Shown one piece after another: positions 8,799-19,979 of a DNA stretch of 43,864 nt. The position numbers were made by a program, and so were the translations under genes. Source of the DNA: Photobacterium proteolyticum (GTDB lineage: Bacteria > Pseudomonadota > Gammaproteobacteria > Enterobacterales > Vibrionaceae); the NCBI RefSeq assembly GCF_001939735.1, contig NZ_MJIL01000071.1:1-43864 (forward strand), in the 5' to 3' direction. The notes under the pieces are model-generated. The model saw nothing but the letters and a program-made list of their open reading frames with translations. It was not told where the DNA came from and made no database searches. The first letter of the stretch is position 1, and each line of letters begins with the position of its first letter.

Positions 8799-9521
8799 AT
8801 GGGAAGAAAGTTCGAAGTACGCAAATTGTCGATGGCAAAAACGCAAGGCGCCAAGATCAAGGTTTACTCAAAATACGGTAAAGAGATCTACGTCTGTGCT
8901 AAGAACGGTAGTCCTGATCCAGAAAGCAACCTTGCACTACGCCGTTTGATTGAAAAAGCTAAAAAAGACCAAGTACCATCTCACGTTATCGAAAAAGCGA
9001 TCGATAAGGCCAAAGGTGGCGGTGGTGAAGATTTTGCGACTGCGCGCTACGAAGGTTTCGGCCCGGGTAACTGCATGGTTATCGTTGACTGCCTAACTGA
9101 CAACAACAACCGTACTTTCATGGATGTTCGTCAGGCATTCGTTAAGAACCACGCCAAGATTGGTGGCCCAGGTACCGTTGCTCACATGTTCGAGCACCAG
9201 GCCGTATTCCAGTTCAATGGTGACGACGAAGAAGCCGTTCTTGAAAACCTGATGATGGAAGATGTTGACGTTAGCGACATCGAGTGCGAAGACGGTATCA
9301 TCACGGTTTATGCACCGCACACTGAGTTCTTCAAGGTCAAGAATGCGCTAACGGCAACAATGCCAGATGTAACGCTGGATGTTGAAGAAATCTCTTTTGT
9401 CCCTCAGACAATGGCTGAGATTTCTGGCGATGATGTAGCATCATTTGAGAAATTCCTTGATGCGCTAAACGACTGTGACGACGTTCAGAACGTTTACCAC
9501 AACGCTGAAATCGCTGACTAA
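8799..9521 (+). CDS. YebC/PmpR-family protein, YeeN type
   Basis: 240 residues, full length. It opens [19 protein letters not shown] and has the family's signature stretches [15 protein letters not shown] (about 66-80), YEGFGPGN (about 88-95) and a C-terminus ending DDVQNVYHN. YebC-family proteins were described as transcription regulators and, more recently, as factors that relieve ribosome stalling. The YeeN-like branch is a paralogue of the ruvC-linked yebC, and here it has no ruv neighbours. It is a single-gene unit closed by a strong terminator. Confidence 0.9.
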   Translation: MGRKFEVRKLSMAKTQGAKIKVYSKYGKEIYVCAKNGSPDPESNLALRRLIEKAKKDQVPSHVIEKAIDKAKGGGGEDFATARYEGFGPGNCMVIVDCLTDNNNRTFMDVRQAFVKNHAKIGGPGTVAHMFEHQAVFQFNGDDEEAVLENLMMEDVDVSDIECEDGIITVYAPHTEFFKVKNALTATMPDVTLDVEEISFVPQTMAEISGDDVASFEKFLDALNDCDDVQNVYHNAEIAD

Positions 9522-9546
9522 TTAATATTTAGTCTGATGAATAGCC

Positions 9547-9573
9547 AAAAGCCGAGCACTGCTCGGCTTTTTT
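9547..9573 (+). terminator. Rho-independent terminator after the YeeN-type gene
   Basis: Perfect 7-bp GC stem GCCGAGC/GCTCGGC (9551-9557/9561-9567) with loop ACT, extended by A:T pairs and followed by six T. It starts 25 bases after the stop. Confidence 0.9.
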
Positions 9574-9603
9574 GCTTTCTAGCCTTGTTCCATTCGTTCG
9601 CAC

Positions 9604-9632
9604 AAAAAAAAGCGGCGGCACAAGGCCACCGC
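9604..9632 (-). terminator. Rho-independent terminator of the porin gene
   Basis: Read on the minus strand, GCGGTGGC/GCCGCCGC (one mismatch) around a 5-base loop is followed by eight T (9611-9604). It lies 81 bases downstream of the porin stop. Confidence 0.85.
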
Positions 9633-9712
9633 AAAACTGAAGATTACTCTAAAAAATCACAAGTTTAAAAGGCTGCTCCAAAAGATTCATGAATGCGATT
9701 TATTGCATCCGA

Positions 9713-11122
<1,410 letters not shown>

Positions 11123-11160
11123 TTAATTTGTAAACCACTAAACAACGGAGCTGATTATTG

Positions 11161-11174
11161 CTAAACCGGTTTAG
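11161..11174. promoter_or_regulatory. LacI-family operator O1 (porin promoter)
   Basis: Perfect 14-bp palindrome CTAAACCGGTTTAG with a central CG, the standard layout of LacI-family operators. It lies 57 bases upstream of the porin start. The same word recurs at O2 and in front of the repressor gene. Confidence 0.8.
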
Positions 11175-11192
11175 TTGATCGAGCAAAACCTG

Positions 11193-11206
11193 CTAAAACC
11201 GTTTAG
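11193..11206. promoter_or_regulatory. LacI-family operator O2 (porin promoter)
   Basis: CTAAAACCGTTTAG, one substitution from O1, flanked by GC to give a 16-bp near-palindrome. Its centre is 32 bp from O1, three helical turns, so both sites face the same side of the DNA. Confidence 0.78.
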
Positions 11207-11628
11207 CTTTGTGATCGTAGTGTCAAAATTGCGCATTATGTGATCTAGATATATGCAGGAAAGGAATATGATTCAGCATATGAATTGCGCATAAATCACG
11301 CATAAACTCCGGTTATGCTGAAAATTTGTCAGATCGGCTATTAGACGCGTTGAGTTGTTTTTTTTGGAGCTGAGAGTTGAGGAGAACAAGCCACAAAATA
11401 GTGCAACTGATAGTGCACCCGCTCTCAAATGGTGCAACCACATTGTGTGCTGAGCACTTGTCTTAAGGAGCCCCCGAAATATCAACACAAAAACTGGCAC
11501 TTTATTGCACCAATTATCCTGCTAACACTGCATTGCCAGCGCAATTCTCTGCGCTATGTTCGTTTTCCGACAATGGCACCAAGATTGCTTTAAAGGTATC
11601 AATATCATTGAGTTAGGGAAGACATAAG

Positions 11629-13752
11629 ATGAACTTGTCGGAAAAAGAAATGCGCTGGTTGCCGTTCTGGGGATCGACGGGAAAACTAGCCATGCGAAAG
11701 GCCTGCTGGCTTAACCGTTCCCGTAGTTCGACACTTGAGCAAACGTTTGAAAGTATTGCGAACAACCGCGTTCACATACTCCAGTCATGGGTAAATAGCC
11801 AATGGGACTTCCTGCAAAATGCCGCCCTGTATGTTGCTACCAAACCTGACGACGAGAAAAACAGCGTACTAAAGCACTTACTGGAACGTAACGGTGATTT
11901 CTCAGAGCTTTTCATTGTTCAGACAGCCGGTAGCGTGAGTTTCTCAAGCTATGAAAGACATATCGGTACCCGGCACGAAAATAAAACGATACTCGAACAG
12001 GGACTGAAAGCGCCGTTCCTTCACGGGCCCTATGTCGACAAAGCAACCTTACAAATCGGCCCCTCGAGCTCAGCATTTCATGATGAAGTCACGTTGATGT
12101 TCTACCAGCCCCTCAGTGTCGACAACCAGATTATCGGTTGCCTCTGCGGCCGCGTACCCAACGATGTCATGGGGGATTTGATCCAGCGTGAAGCCGGCCA
12201 TATCTATAATGAGTCCGGCGATAACTACATTTTTATGGTCGACTCTCGTCTCGATCCCACGATCCTGCCGGGTACCGCCCTCTCCCGATCCCGTTTCGAA
12301 GACAATACTTTTTCTCATGGCGAGAACCTAAAGTCCGGCGTGAACACCAACTGGGGGATGGTCAAGATACGCCAGCATACCGAGTTTGAGATCCGGTTTA
12401 CCGATCCGGCGACCAACGAACTGCATCCCGGCGTGCGGGAAACCATCGCCAACGGCTCCAACCTTTATATCGATTATCCGGGCTACTCCGATTACCGGCA
12501 CATTCCGGTGATCGGCAAAGGCGTGACCTTCCAGCTCAAAGGATCGCCTGATCGTTGGGGAATGATGTGCGAAGCCGATCTGGAAGAAGTCTACCGTCAC
12601 CGCTCGCTTAGCTTTACCCTGAGCAAGCAATACACCCTGGCACTGATTTTCTCCCTCCTCACACCACTGCTGCTGACCCATTGGTTATCACTGCCGATCT
12701 ATCAGCAGGGGCTGGTCACCCTGCTTACGATCATTCTCAGTACACTGAGTTTTACCTTCCTGGCAGCCAAACCCATCGCCCGGCAGCTACAGCAGATGTC
12801 GGATGTTATCCAGACCATCGCTGAGGGTAATGGCAACCTCAAGCAACGCTTGGATACCGTTCAGTTCAAGCCTGACGAGTCTGGAGATATGGGGCGCTGG
12901 ATCAACAGTTTCATCGACAATCTCGACGGCATTATGAGCGAGATGATCCATGCATCCAGCGAGGTGAAACAGGTCAGCGAATCCATGCTCAGACGCTGTG
13001 ATCTGGTTGATCAATCCACCATTGCGACAGCCAACTCAATCGATGCGATGCTGTCTCTTGCCGACAGCCAGCAGCAGGAGATTTCCAATGCAACCGTCGC
13101 AGCCAATACCATGCAGCATGAGATGCACAGTACAGTTGATAACGCCCAGAAGGAATACCAGCAAGCTGTCAGCAATACCAATAAAATCAAGGAGATTGTC
13201 GAGGCCTCGGCACGCAGTGTCAATGATGTAAACAACCAGATGCAAGAGATTGACGACATCGTCAAACTGATTTCGGAAATCACCGATCAGACCAACTTGC
13301 TGGCCCTTAACGCGGCTATCGAAGCTGCCCGCGCCGGCGAGCATGGCAGAGGTTTTTCAGTGGTGGCTGATGAGGTACGCAACCTGGCTACCAAGACATC
13401 ACAGGCAGCCAATCACATCGGCAGCATTATGACCAAGTTACGGCAGGAGTCGGAAACAGCTGTCAACTTCATGGAGCAAGGAGTCAAGAATGTCGAGCAG
13501 AATACTTTCCGTCTGGATGACGGACAACGAAGCCAGAAGCTTCAGCAAGCAGTCGACACTATGTTCGATAATATCAGTCACATCGCCAGTTCAAGTGAAG
13601 AACACGCCAACACCGCTAAAAGGGCTCAGACCACCACACAATCGCTGGAGATTTCATCACAGCAGCTAGCCCGTAGAACAACGCTGCTCAAAAATGCAAT
13701 CAGCCGACTCAACCAGTTGGTCGACCGCTTTGAGGTCTCAAAAGCAGCCTAA
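11629..13752 (+). CDS. Methyl-accepting chemotaxis protein with membrane hairpin after the sensor
   Basis: 707 residues. The sensor region (about 35-325) looks like a double-Cache fold: a long opening helix ([20 protein letters not shown]), GPYVDK and a [14 protein letters not shown] strand pair. Two close hydrophobic segments follow (about 335-352 and 361-380), then HAMP (about 381-435) and the signalling hairpin with the conserved tip (about 550-590, [21 protein letters not shown]). There is no hydrophobic segment before the sensor, so by this sequence the sensor would be cytoplasmic, unlike ordinary dCache receptors. Its place between the sugar porin and the LacI repressor suggests it senses the same nutrient or its metabolic effect (inference). 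Confidence 0.88.
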   Translation: MNLSEKEMRWLPFWGSTGKLAMRKACWLNRSRSSTLEQTFESIANNRVHILQSWVNSQWDFLQNAALYVATKPDDEKNSVLKHLLERNGDFSELFIVQTAGSVSFSSYERHIGTRHENKTILEQGLKAPFLHGPYVDKATLQIGPSSSAFHDEVTLMFYQPLSVDNQIIGCLCGRVPNDVMGDLIQREAGHIYNESGDNYIFMVDSRLDPTILPGTALSRSRFEDNTFSHGENLKSGVNTNWGMVKIRQHTEFEIRFTDPATNELHPGVRETIANGSNLYIDYPGYSDYRHIPVIGKGVTFQLKGSPDRWGMMCEADLEEVYRHRSLSFTLSKQYTLALIFSLLTPLLLTHWLSLPIYQQGLVTLLTIILSTLSFTFLAAKPIARQLQQMSDVIQTIAEGNGNLKQRLDTVQFKPDESGDMGRWINSFIDNLDGIMSEMIHASSEVKQVSESMLRRCDLVDQSTIATANSIDAMLSLADSQQQEISNATVAANTMQHEMHSTVDNAQKEYQQAVSNTNKIKEIVEASARSVNDVNNQMQEIDDIVKLISEITDQTNLLALNAAIEAARAGEHGRGFSVVADEVRNLATKTSQAANHIGSIMTKLRQESETAVNFMEQGVKNVEQNTFRLDDGQRSQKLQQAVDTMFDNISHIASSSEEHANTAKRAQTTTQSLEISSQQLARRTTLLKNAISRLNQLVDRFEVSKAA

Positions 13753-13767
13753 AAATCGCGCGGGTAC

Positions 13768-14787
13768 CTATTGGCTACGCCAGCAGATATTGGCATCAAG
13801 TGCAAAAGAGGTTGGCGTTACGCGTTGACTCGACAACAATAGCCGGATCAGCTGAAAGCTGGTCTGGGCTATCTTTTCGCTGTCCTGGGCAACGGAATCA
13901 ATATTAAGCGGCAGACAATCCAGCAGATCATGGTTATCAAAGGTTGCCAGCCGCATTTCTTTGCTTTCCAGCGCCTCCAAACAGTTGTGCTCTTTCAGGT
14001 AACGTAACACCCCTTCAAGCAAGGTGTACGAGGCAGTAAACAAGGCTTCTGGCAAGCGCCCAAGCTCCTGATGCAGTTGTTGCATCATTTCATAACCCGA
14101 TTCCGGCTGATAGTCACGGTGACGGATCCACTCGGGGTTTTCTTCGATGCCAGCCCGCTTCAGGCCCAGCTCGAAACCCGCCAAACGGTGACGACTTGGA
14201 GACAGTTCTAACTGACCGCCGAAATAATAAAACTCGGAGACAGGGGAAACCGCGATTTTCTCAATTAGATCGGCCGTCACTTTGGCTGCATCCGTCAACA
14301 CCAGAGGCAATGCTGACTGGCCAATATGCCTGTCGAGCAGCAAAACCGGGATCTGCTTGGTCAGAGTCTGGTAGAACTCATCAGATGTTTGGCTAGAAGC
14401 TACGATCAAGCCATCAATCTGACGACGGACCAGGCCATCGACGACCTGACGCTCAACGTCCGGATCATCTTCCGAGCAGGCAATCAACAATTGCAGCCCT
14501 GCCTGGCGACAAAGCTTTTCCAATTCACGAGCAATCGAGGCAAAACCAAAGTTCGTCAAGTCGGGAATAACCAAACCAATTGCATCAGAGCGGTTGGCCT
14601 GCAATGACTTTGCATGCAGATTCGGCGAATAGTGGTTTTCTCTTGCGACAGCCATCACCCGTTCACGGGTTTCTTCTTTGATCCTGAACGTCGATGCTCG
14701 ACCATTGAGAACCATACTTGCTGTTGTTTTAGAGACACCCGCCAATTTGGCAATGTCGGCAATTGTTATACGTTTTCTTTCTTCCAC
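13768..14787 (-). CDS. LacI-family repressor, ScrR/Cra-like
   Basis: 339 residues. N-terminal LacI helix-turn-helix (TIADIAKLAGVSKTTASMVLNG, about 8-30) with the hinge, then a periplasmic-binding-protein-like effector domain (IGLVIPDLTNFGFASIARELE...). The general look is of the ScrR/FruR(Cra) group. The start is a GTG at 14787; an in-frame TAA lies within the operator just upstream, so no earlier start is possible. Its own operator sits 3 bases before the GTG, suggesting autoregulation and a very short or absent leader. It converges on the chemoreceptor gene, with 15 bases between the two stops. Likely target: the porin, through O1 and O2. Confidence 0.9.
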   Translation of the reverse strand: MEERKRITIADIAKLAGVSKTTASMVLNGRASTFRIKEETRERVMAVARENHYSPNLHAKSLQANRSDAIGLVIPDLTNFGFASIARELEKLCRQAGLQLLIACSEDDPDVERQVVDGLVRRQIDGLIVASSQTSDEFYQTLTKQIPVLLLDRHIGQSALPLVLTDAAKVTADLIEKIAVSPVSEFYYFGGQLELSPSRHRLAGFELGLKRAGIEENPEWIRHRDYQPESGYEMMQQLHQELGRLPEALFTASYTLLEGVLRYLKEHNCLEALESKEMRLATFDNHDLLDCLPLNIDSVAQDSEKIAQTSFQLIRLLLSSQRVTPTSFALDANICWRSQ

Positions 14788-14789
14788 GA

Positions 14790-14803
14790 CTAAACCGTTT
14801 TAG
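14790..14803. promoter_or_regulatory. LacI-family operator O3 (repressor gene)
   Basis: CTAAACCGTTTTAG (CTAAAACGGTTTAG on the minus strand), one or two changes from O1 and O2. It is placed directly before the repressor's GTG start, fitting negative autoregulation. Confidence 0.78.
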
Positions 14804-14986
14804 CTGCTACCATCAACCTATTATCTGGCCTATTAACGCGAATGGAAAGCAAAACGAATTAAAACTGGCTTTGGATCAAAAGAAATTAGGCAGGGTTAGT
14901 ACTAATTCTGGGCTATCAAGGCGTTAGTCACATTTTAGAATGGACTTTCTTTATCAAGTTCACCGCAGATGCCGGCGTTTATAGAC

Positions 14987-15017
14987 AAAAAAAGCCAGCA
15001 AGAAACACCTGCTGGCT
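14987..15017 (-). terminator. Rho-independent terminator of the Lon-family gene
   Basis: On the minus strand, the perfect 8-bp stem AGCCAGCA/TGCTGGCT (15017-15010 / 15000-14993) around a 9-base loop runs into a seven-base T run. It lies 46 bases after the protease stop. Confidence 0.88.
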
Positions 15018-15062
15018 AGATAGACTCACTCTTCAAACGGAGGATTCAGTTCCTCGGTACGG

Positions 15063-17435
15063 TTACAGCCTCAATGCATTGAGCTTCACCTGAGCCTGAC
15101 CATACACGGAATCAAGCGGATAGGCAGTGTCGTCAGACACAGTACCGGCCGGTTTGCCTGTCAGGATCTCAATCGCCTCGGTGACATGGCTGATAGCCCA
15201 GATCTGAAATTCTCCTTTCTCTACGGCAGCTACGACATCTTTACGGAGCATCAAGTTGTGTGCATTCGACTTGGGAATAATCACACCTTGTGTTGGCTGG
15301 CGACCTTTGATGCCACAGACATCGAAAAAGCCTTCAATCTTCTCATTTACGCCACCAATTGGCTGAGCCTCCCCGAACTGGTTCATAGAACCGGTGATAG
15401 CCACATCCTGTCGTATCGACATGCCCGAGAAAGCGGAGATGATTGCACATAGCTCAGCCATCGAAGCACTATCGCCATCCACCCCGCCATATGACTGTTC
15501 GAAAGTCAGGTGAGTGGTCAACGGGATCTTCTTCGCCTTGCCAAAAATGGAGGCAAGGTAAGCCGACAAAATCATGACACCTTTGGAGTGAATACGGCCA
15601 CCAAGCTTCACATTGCGTTCGATATCAAACACTTCCCCTTCACCATAAGCCGTTGTCGCAGTAATGCGATTAGGGGCACCGAACTGGTAGTCCGTCGTCG
15701 AGATGACAGACAAACCATTGATTTGGCCAACGACCGAGCCTTGAGTATCAATCAAAGTAGTGCCGTTGGTGAATGTCTGCATCACATGATCTCTGAGCCT
15801 GCTGACCCGCTTCTCCTGACTCTGCAACGCCTGCTCAACATGGTTAGCGCGGATCATGGTGGCTTTCGACGATTTCGCCACGTAATTACTTTCGCGCAGC
15901 AAGTTGGCAATATCGGCAGAATGCAGTGACAGTTTGTTCTGATCATCCGCCTGGCGTGAACTGTAATCGATGATCCGGGCAATCGCCTTTCTGTCGCAAT
16001 GCAACATTTCGCTGTCATTCACAATACTGGAGATAAAACGGGCATACTGCACTTCAGATTCGTCGGTACGCGGCATCTCATCTTCAAAATCAGCCGTCAC
16101 TCTAAACAGTTCGCTAAAATCAGGATCGTAGTGCTGAAGCAACTGGTAGGTCTGATAGTCTCCAAACAAGATAATCTTCACATTCAGCGGAATATCTTCC
16201 GGCTCCAGCGAAATGGTGCCCGACAGCGTCACCTCACGCTCCAGTGAACTCACATTCAATTTTCTGGCCCGCAATGCACGCTTCAAACCATCCCAGACAT
16301 AAGGACGTTCCAACACTTTCACCGCATCCATAAGCAGCACGCCGCCGTTTGCCCGGTGCAGACTGCCTGAACGGATCAGAGAAAAATCGGTAAAGACCGT
16401 TCCTTTGTAGGTGGCATTTTCCACATAGCCAAAGATGGAGTGATAGCTCGGACTGTCTTCAACCACGATAGGAAATTTCTGATCCGGCTGGCTCACCACC
16501 ACATTGACCTGATAGCGCCGCGGCATTTTCTTGTCGAGCGCCGCATAGGCAAGCGCGACCTGCTCTTCGCTCTCTTCGAGGAAGATATCCAGATTATCCA
16601 GAATATCTTTCTGCATTGCAGTCAGATACGCCTTGACCTCAGATTGCCCTTTATAGGCCTCTTTTAGCGGCTTGATAAAGTGCACCACCACATCGAGGGC
16701 GACTTCTTCATTAAGCTTCTGAATTTTATCAGAGAACTCTTCTTCCAGCTCGGTAAGCTGACGAACGATACCACGAAGCTTTTTCTCCAGATCGTTAATC
16801 GTCTCTTCGAACTGTTGCTGCTCGTCTTCGGACAGTTTGGCAAAGCTCTCTTCGGTATGGGGTTCCTCACCGTTCAGCGCCACCAGCTGATACTCACCCT
16901 GAGTGGTCAGCGACAGGCTGACACTCTTCTCTTTTGCCTCATTGGTCAGGGTTAGCAATGAGCTTTCCTGCTTCTGGGTCAGCTGGTTTTTCAGCGTTTC
17001 GGAACGGCTGTAATACATTTCGTTGTCGAATGCCAACGGCAGGGCCTTGACCAGCCTCAGCATCAACTTCTCGATTTCTTTCTTGAACTTCTGCCCGGTC
17101 CCTGCCGGCAGCTTGAGCACTTTCGGGCTACGCGTTTCCTCGAAATTCGCGACATAGCACCAGTCATACAAAGGCACGCCATTGCCATTCGGATCATGAC
17201 GGTTCAGATAACGAAGTACCATGGTACGCTTGCCAAGGCCATTTCGGCCGATAGCATAGATGTTATAGCCCTTCTCTTTGATCGACATAGCAAACTCAAC
17301 GGCCTGCTGTGCCCTTTCCTGCCCGACAATTTCGTCAAGCGGCGTCAGGTTCTTGGTCGACTTGCAATCAGCCGCCAGTCCATTCAATTCTGATGCGCGA
17401 TACAGCTTGTCACTGCTTAGAGGTGTAATTGACAT
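15063..17435 (-). CDS. Lon-family ATP-dependent protease (AAA_32 type)
   Basis: 790 residues. Order: N-terminal ATPase segment with a Walker A-like GRNGLGKRT (63-71), a long coiled coil (about 195-245), the AAA_32 part with GGVLLMDAVKVLERP (about 364-378) and arginine-rich LKRALRARK, and a C-terminal Lon peptidase domain. The catalytic dyad is S656 (GGVDGDSAS) and K699 (GGVNEK). This branch lacks the LON substrate-binding N-domain of classical Lon. It is a single gene with ATG at 17435, GAGGGA six bases upstream, a promoter of the shared type described separately, and its own terminator. Role: cytoplasmic protein quality control or regulated proteolysis; substrates unknown. Confidence 0.9.
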   Translation of the reverse strand: MSITPLSSDKLYRASELNGLAADCKSTKNLTPLDEIVGQERAQQAVEFAMSIKEKGYNIYAIGRNGLGKRTMVLRYLNRHDPNGNGVPLYDWCYVANFEETRSPKVLKLPAGTGQKFKKEIEKLMLRLVKALPLAFDNEMYYSRSETLKNQLTQKQESSLLTLTNEAKEKSVSLSLTTQGEYQLVALNGEEPHTEESFAKLSEDEQQQFEETINDLEKKLRGIVRQLTELEEEFSDKIQKLNEEVALDVVVHFIKPLKEAYKGQSEVKAYLTAMQKDILDNLDIFLEESEEQVALAYAALDKKMPRRYQVNVVVSQPDQKFPIVVEDSPSYHSIFGYVENATYKGTVFTDFSLIRSGSLHRANGGVLLMDAVKVLERPYVWDGLKRALRARKLNVSSLEREVTLSGTISLEPEDIPLNVKIILFGDYQTYQLLQHYDPDFSELFRVTADFEDEMPRTDESEVQYARFISSIVNDSEMLHCDRKAIARIIDYSSRQADDQNKLSLHSADIANLLRESNYVAKSSKATMIRANHVEQALQSQEKRVSRLRDHVMQTFTNGTTLIDTQGSVVGQINGLSVISTTDYQFGAPNRITATTAYGEGEVFDIERNVKLGGRIHSKGVMILSAYLASIFGKAKKIPLTTHLTFEQSYGGVDGDSASMAELCAIISAFSGMSIRQDVAITGSMNQFGEAQPIGGVNEKIEGFFDVCGIKGRQPTQGVIIPKSNAHNLMLRKDVVAAVEKGEFQIWAISHVTEAIEILTGKPAGTVSDDTAYPLDSVYGQAQVKLNALRL

Positions 17436-17469
17436 AAAGATCCCTCTTTTTATGACATAAGTTACCTCC

Positions 17470-17501
17470 AGTGTAGACAGTAAATTATTATCTTTTAGTG
17501 A
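17470..17501 (-). promoter_or_regulatory. Promoter P1 of the Lon-family gene, RpoS-like -10
   Basis: On the minus strand, TCACTAAAA is followed by a 17-base spacer and TACACT preceded by TC (TCTACACT), which fits the extended -10 preferred by sigma S (KCTAYRCT). Predicted start near 17463 gives a leader of about 28 bases. The same arrangement recurs before the gene at 19980-20708. Confidence 0.55.
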
Positions 17502-17686
17502 CTTATCTACCGTTTAGGGGGGCATTGGCACAACTTCCGGCGCGATCGCTCACTTTATAACCATATTCTGCACGTTTTGCAGTGGCCTACGTTACGAATA
17601 GCGCAGTACTTGCCTTGAGCTACCGCTCTGCGTTGTGCTTTGATAGAATGCCGCGCTCTTTCACACCTGGTATGCGGAAAACATCG

Positions 17687-18220
17687 ATGAAAAAAGCCCG
17701 AGTCACAATTGGTCTAAGTAACCCCAAAAGCCCTTCTAACGTCGGTGCCGTCATGCGTGCTGCAGGGTGTTACCGTGTTGATTCGGTCTGTTATACCGGT
17801 AAACGTTACGAACATGCCGCAAAATTTCACACCGACACCAATAACATCTCGGAAAAAATCCCGCTTATCGGGACGGACTCGCTGCTCGATGGCTTGCCTG
17901 ACGAGACAAAAATTGTGTGTGTAGAGCTGGCTGAAGGCGCGATTCCCCTGCCGCATTTTCAGCATCCGGAAAACGCAATGTATGTCTTTGGGCCGGAAGA
18001 CGGATCGATTGCGCAGGATGTCGTAGACAGAGCTGATGCCGTTGTCTATGTCCCGACAGTTGGCTGTATGAATCTGGCAGCGACTGTCAACGTGTTGCTC
18101 TATGACCGCCTGGCAAAGTCCGAAGAAATGCTAGCTGGCGATGAACTTATCCGCCAAAGCCGAGACAACCGCAATCGTCTGATTGTGAAAACCCAAGCTC
18201 CAGCAACAGCAACTGAATAA
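17687..18220 (+). CDS. TrmH/SpoU-family RNA 2'-O-methyltransferase
   Basis: 177 residues. It carries the three SPOUT motifs: SPSNVGAVMRAAGC (15-28), YVFGPEDGSI (about 98-107) and VPTVGCMNLAATVNVLLYD (about 121-139), which form the trefoil-knot SAM site. The family methylates a ribose 2'-OH in tRNA or rRNA; the target nucleotide cannot be read from the sequence. The ATG at 17687 is chosen because homology begins there; a longer frame from 17582 adds a stretch without family resemblance. It is a single gene with its own terminator, divergent from the Lon-family gene. Confidence 0.85.
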   Translation: MKKARVTIGLSNPKSPSNVGAVMRAAGCYRVDSVCYTGKRYEHAAKFHTDTNNISEKIPLIGTDSLLDGLPDETKIVCVELAEGAIPLPHFQHPENAMYVFGPEDGSIAQDVVDRADAVVYVPTVGCMNLAATVNVLLYDRLAKSEEMLAGDELIRQSRDNRNRLIVKTQAPATATE

Positions 18221-18248
18221 GCCATTCATAAACGTTATCTGATCCACG

Positions 18249-18279
18249 AAAAGCAGGCGCACTCTCAGCACCTGCTTTT
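18249..18279 (+). terminator. Rho-independent terminator after the TrmH-family gene
   Basis: AAGCAGG/CCTGCTT stem with an internal C-A mismatch and two more GC pairs (18251-18277), closed by TTTT. It begins about 30 bases after the stop. The rest of the 330-base gap to the Dcu gene shows no gene. Confidence 0.75.
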
Positions 18280-18553
18280 GATTTTACACACACCGCTCTA
18301 GTGCCAAACTCGGCATCTCAAACTCAAACCAAGCCAGCCATTTTGTTATTAAACGCTACAAGTATTCTTTATGGCGATTACTACCAATTACCTTGACTTA
18401 ACAACTACTTATTACAAGACGCATTAAACCTTACTTTTTACAAGGCCATGCTGCTTTTGTGTGATGAATGTTTGGTTGCGAGAAATATTAAACAGATATC
18501 ATGTGCAACCAAATTTTTTATTTACCTTAAACGCTGTCATCAAGGAGATTGAT

Positions 18554-19867
18554 GTGTTTTTTGTTGAGTTTTTAATTGTACTCGTCTGTATTTTAATCGG
18601 GGCGCGGATCGGTGGTATCGGTCTGGGTGTCATGGGGGGCGTTGGCCTTGCCGTCTTAAGCTTCGTGTTTGGCTTGCAGCCTACCAGCCCACCTATCAAT
18701 GTGATGCTGATGATCATGGCAGTGGTTGCCGCGGCGGCATCCATGCAAGCTGCCGGTGGTCTCGACTTCCTGATCAAAATCGCCACTAAGATCCTGCGTA
18801 AAAACCCTAAATACATTACTTTTATCGCGCCGGTTGTTACCTACGTCTTCACTATGATGGCGGGTACAGGCCACGTTGCCTATTCTGTTCTTCCGGTTAT
18901 TGCGGAAGTCAGCCGTCGCAGCGGCATTCGTCCTGAACGCCCGATGAGTATGGCGGTCATTGCTTCCCAGTTCGCCATTGTTGCCAGCCCAATCGCTGCT
19001 GCCGTTGTTGCACTGGTTGCCTTCCTTGAGCCTCAGGGGATCACTCTTGCCGACGTGCTATTGGTCACCATTCCGGGCACCAGCCTTGGTCTGACGGCTG
19101 CCTGTGTCATCGTCAACAAACTGGGTAAAGAGCTTAAAGATGATCCTGAGTATCGTCGCCGCATGGAAGATCCAGCTTTCCGACAGGAAATGGAACAAGA
19201 AGTGCAGGTTGAAGAGCTTGAAGTGAAACCTGAAGCCAAAAAAGCTGTTTCACTGTTCTTATTCGGTTCTTTGGTCGTCGTTCTGATGGGGGCCTTCCCG
19301 TCACTTCGTCCGAGCTTTGACGGCAATGCGATGGGCATGGCCCATACAATTGAAATTGTTATGCTGTCTATCGCCGCCCTGATCATCCTGATCTGCAAAC
19401 CTGACGGTTATGCCATCACCCAAGGCTCAGTGTTCCATGCCGGTATGCGCGCCATTGTTGCTATTTTCGGTATCGCCTGGCTCGGTGACACCTTCATCGG
19501 CGGTCATGGTGTGATGGTGAAAGAAACGGTTGCCGGTCTGGTCGAAATGGCTCCTTGGACCTTCGCTTTTGCGCTGTTTGCACTTTCTGTCATGGTTAAT
19601 AGCCAAGGCGCAACAACGGCTGTACTGGTACCGGTAGCCATCACCCTTGGCCTGCCGCCGGAAGTGATCATCGCGACTTTTGTTGCTGTTAACGGTTACT
19701 TCTTCATTCCGAACTACGGCCCGATCATTGCGTCAATCGACTTTGACCGTACGGGTACGACCAACATCGGTAAGTTTATCTTTAACCACAGCTTCATGAT
19801 CCCGGGTCTGCTAAGCATGGTATTCAGTATTATGTTCGGCTTCCTGTTTGCCGGTATCGTACTGTAA
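18554..19867 (+). CDS. DcuA/DcuB-family anaerobic C4-dicarboxylate transporter
   Basis: 437 residues, about the length of E. coli DcuA/DcuB. Around ten hydrophobic segments; family signatures [68 protein letters not shown] and [21 protein letters not shown]. The N-terminal LQP..PPxxVML stretch is DcuB-like while other parts are DcuA-like, so I do not assign a subtype. Exchanges fumarate, malate or aspartate for succinate across the inner membrane. The start is a GTG at 18554 with AGGAG six bases upstream; a longer frame back to 18461 adds 31 residues absent from the family. Confidence 0.88.
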   Translation: MFFVEFLIVLVCILIGARIGGIGLGVMGGVGLAVLSFVFGLQPTSPPINVMLMIMAVVAAAASMQAAGGLDFLIKIATKILRKNPKYITFIAPVVTYVFTMMAGTGHVAYSVLPVIAEVSRRSGIRPERPMSMAVIASQFAIVASPIAAAVVALVAFLEPQGITLADVLLVTIPGTSLGLTAACVIVNKLGKELKDDPEYRRRMEDPAFRQEMEQEVQVEELEVKPEAKKAVSLFLFGSLVVVLMGAFPSLRPSFDGNAMGMAHTIEIVMLSIAALIILICKPDGYAITQGSVFHAGMRAIVAIFGIAWLGDTFIGGHGVMVKETVAGLVEMAPWTFAFALFALSVMVNSQGATTAVLVPVAITLGLPPEVIIATFVAVNGYFFIPNYGPIIASIDFDRTGTTNIGKFIFNHSFMIPGLLSMVFSIMFGFLFAGIVL

Positions 19868-19886
19868 TTAAAAGCACTTCCTATCC

Positions 19887-19912
19887 AAGCCCTGCAATCG
19901 CAGGGCTTTTTT
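19887..19912 (+). terminator. Rho-independent terminator after the Dcu gene
   Basis: Perfect 9-bp stem AAGCCCTGC/GCAGGGCTT (19887-19895/19900-19908), loop AATC, then a T run to 19912. Confidence 0.92.
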
Positions 19913-19979
19913 ATATGCAAATTACTAATCCGATAGTTTGTATCCCTACAGCCATCATGCACTCATGAACCAGTTTTGA

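Noticed and set aside
11495..11510. Sigma-54-like TGGCAC...TTGCA before the chemoreceptor
   Set aside because: The GG and GC elements are separated by 9 instead of the required 10 bases, and no sigma-54 activator site or gene is nearby.
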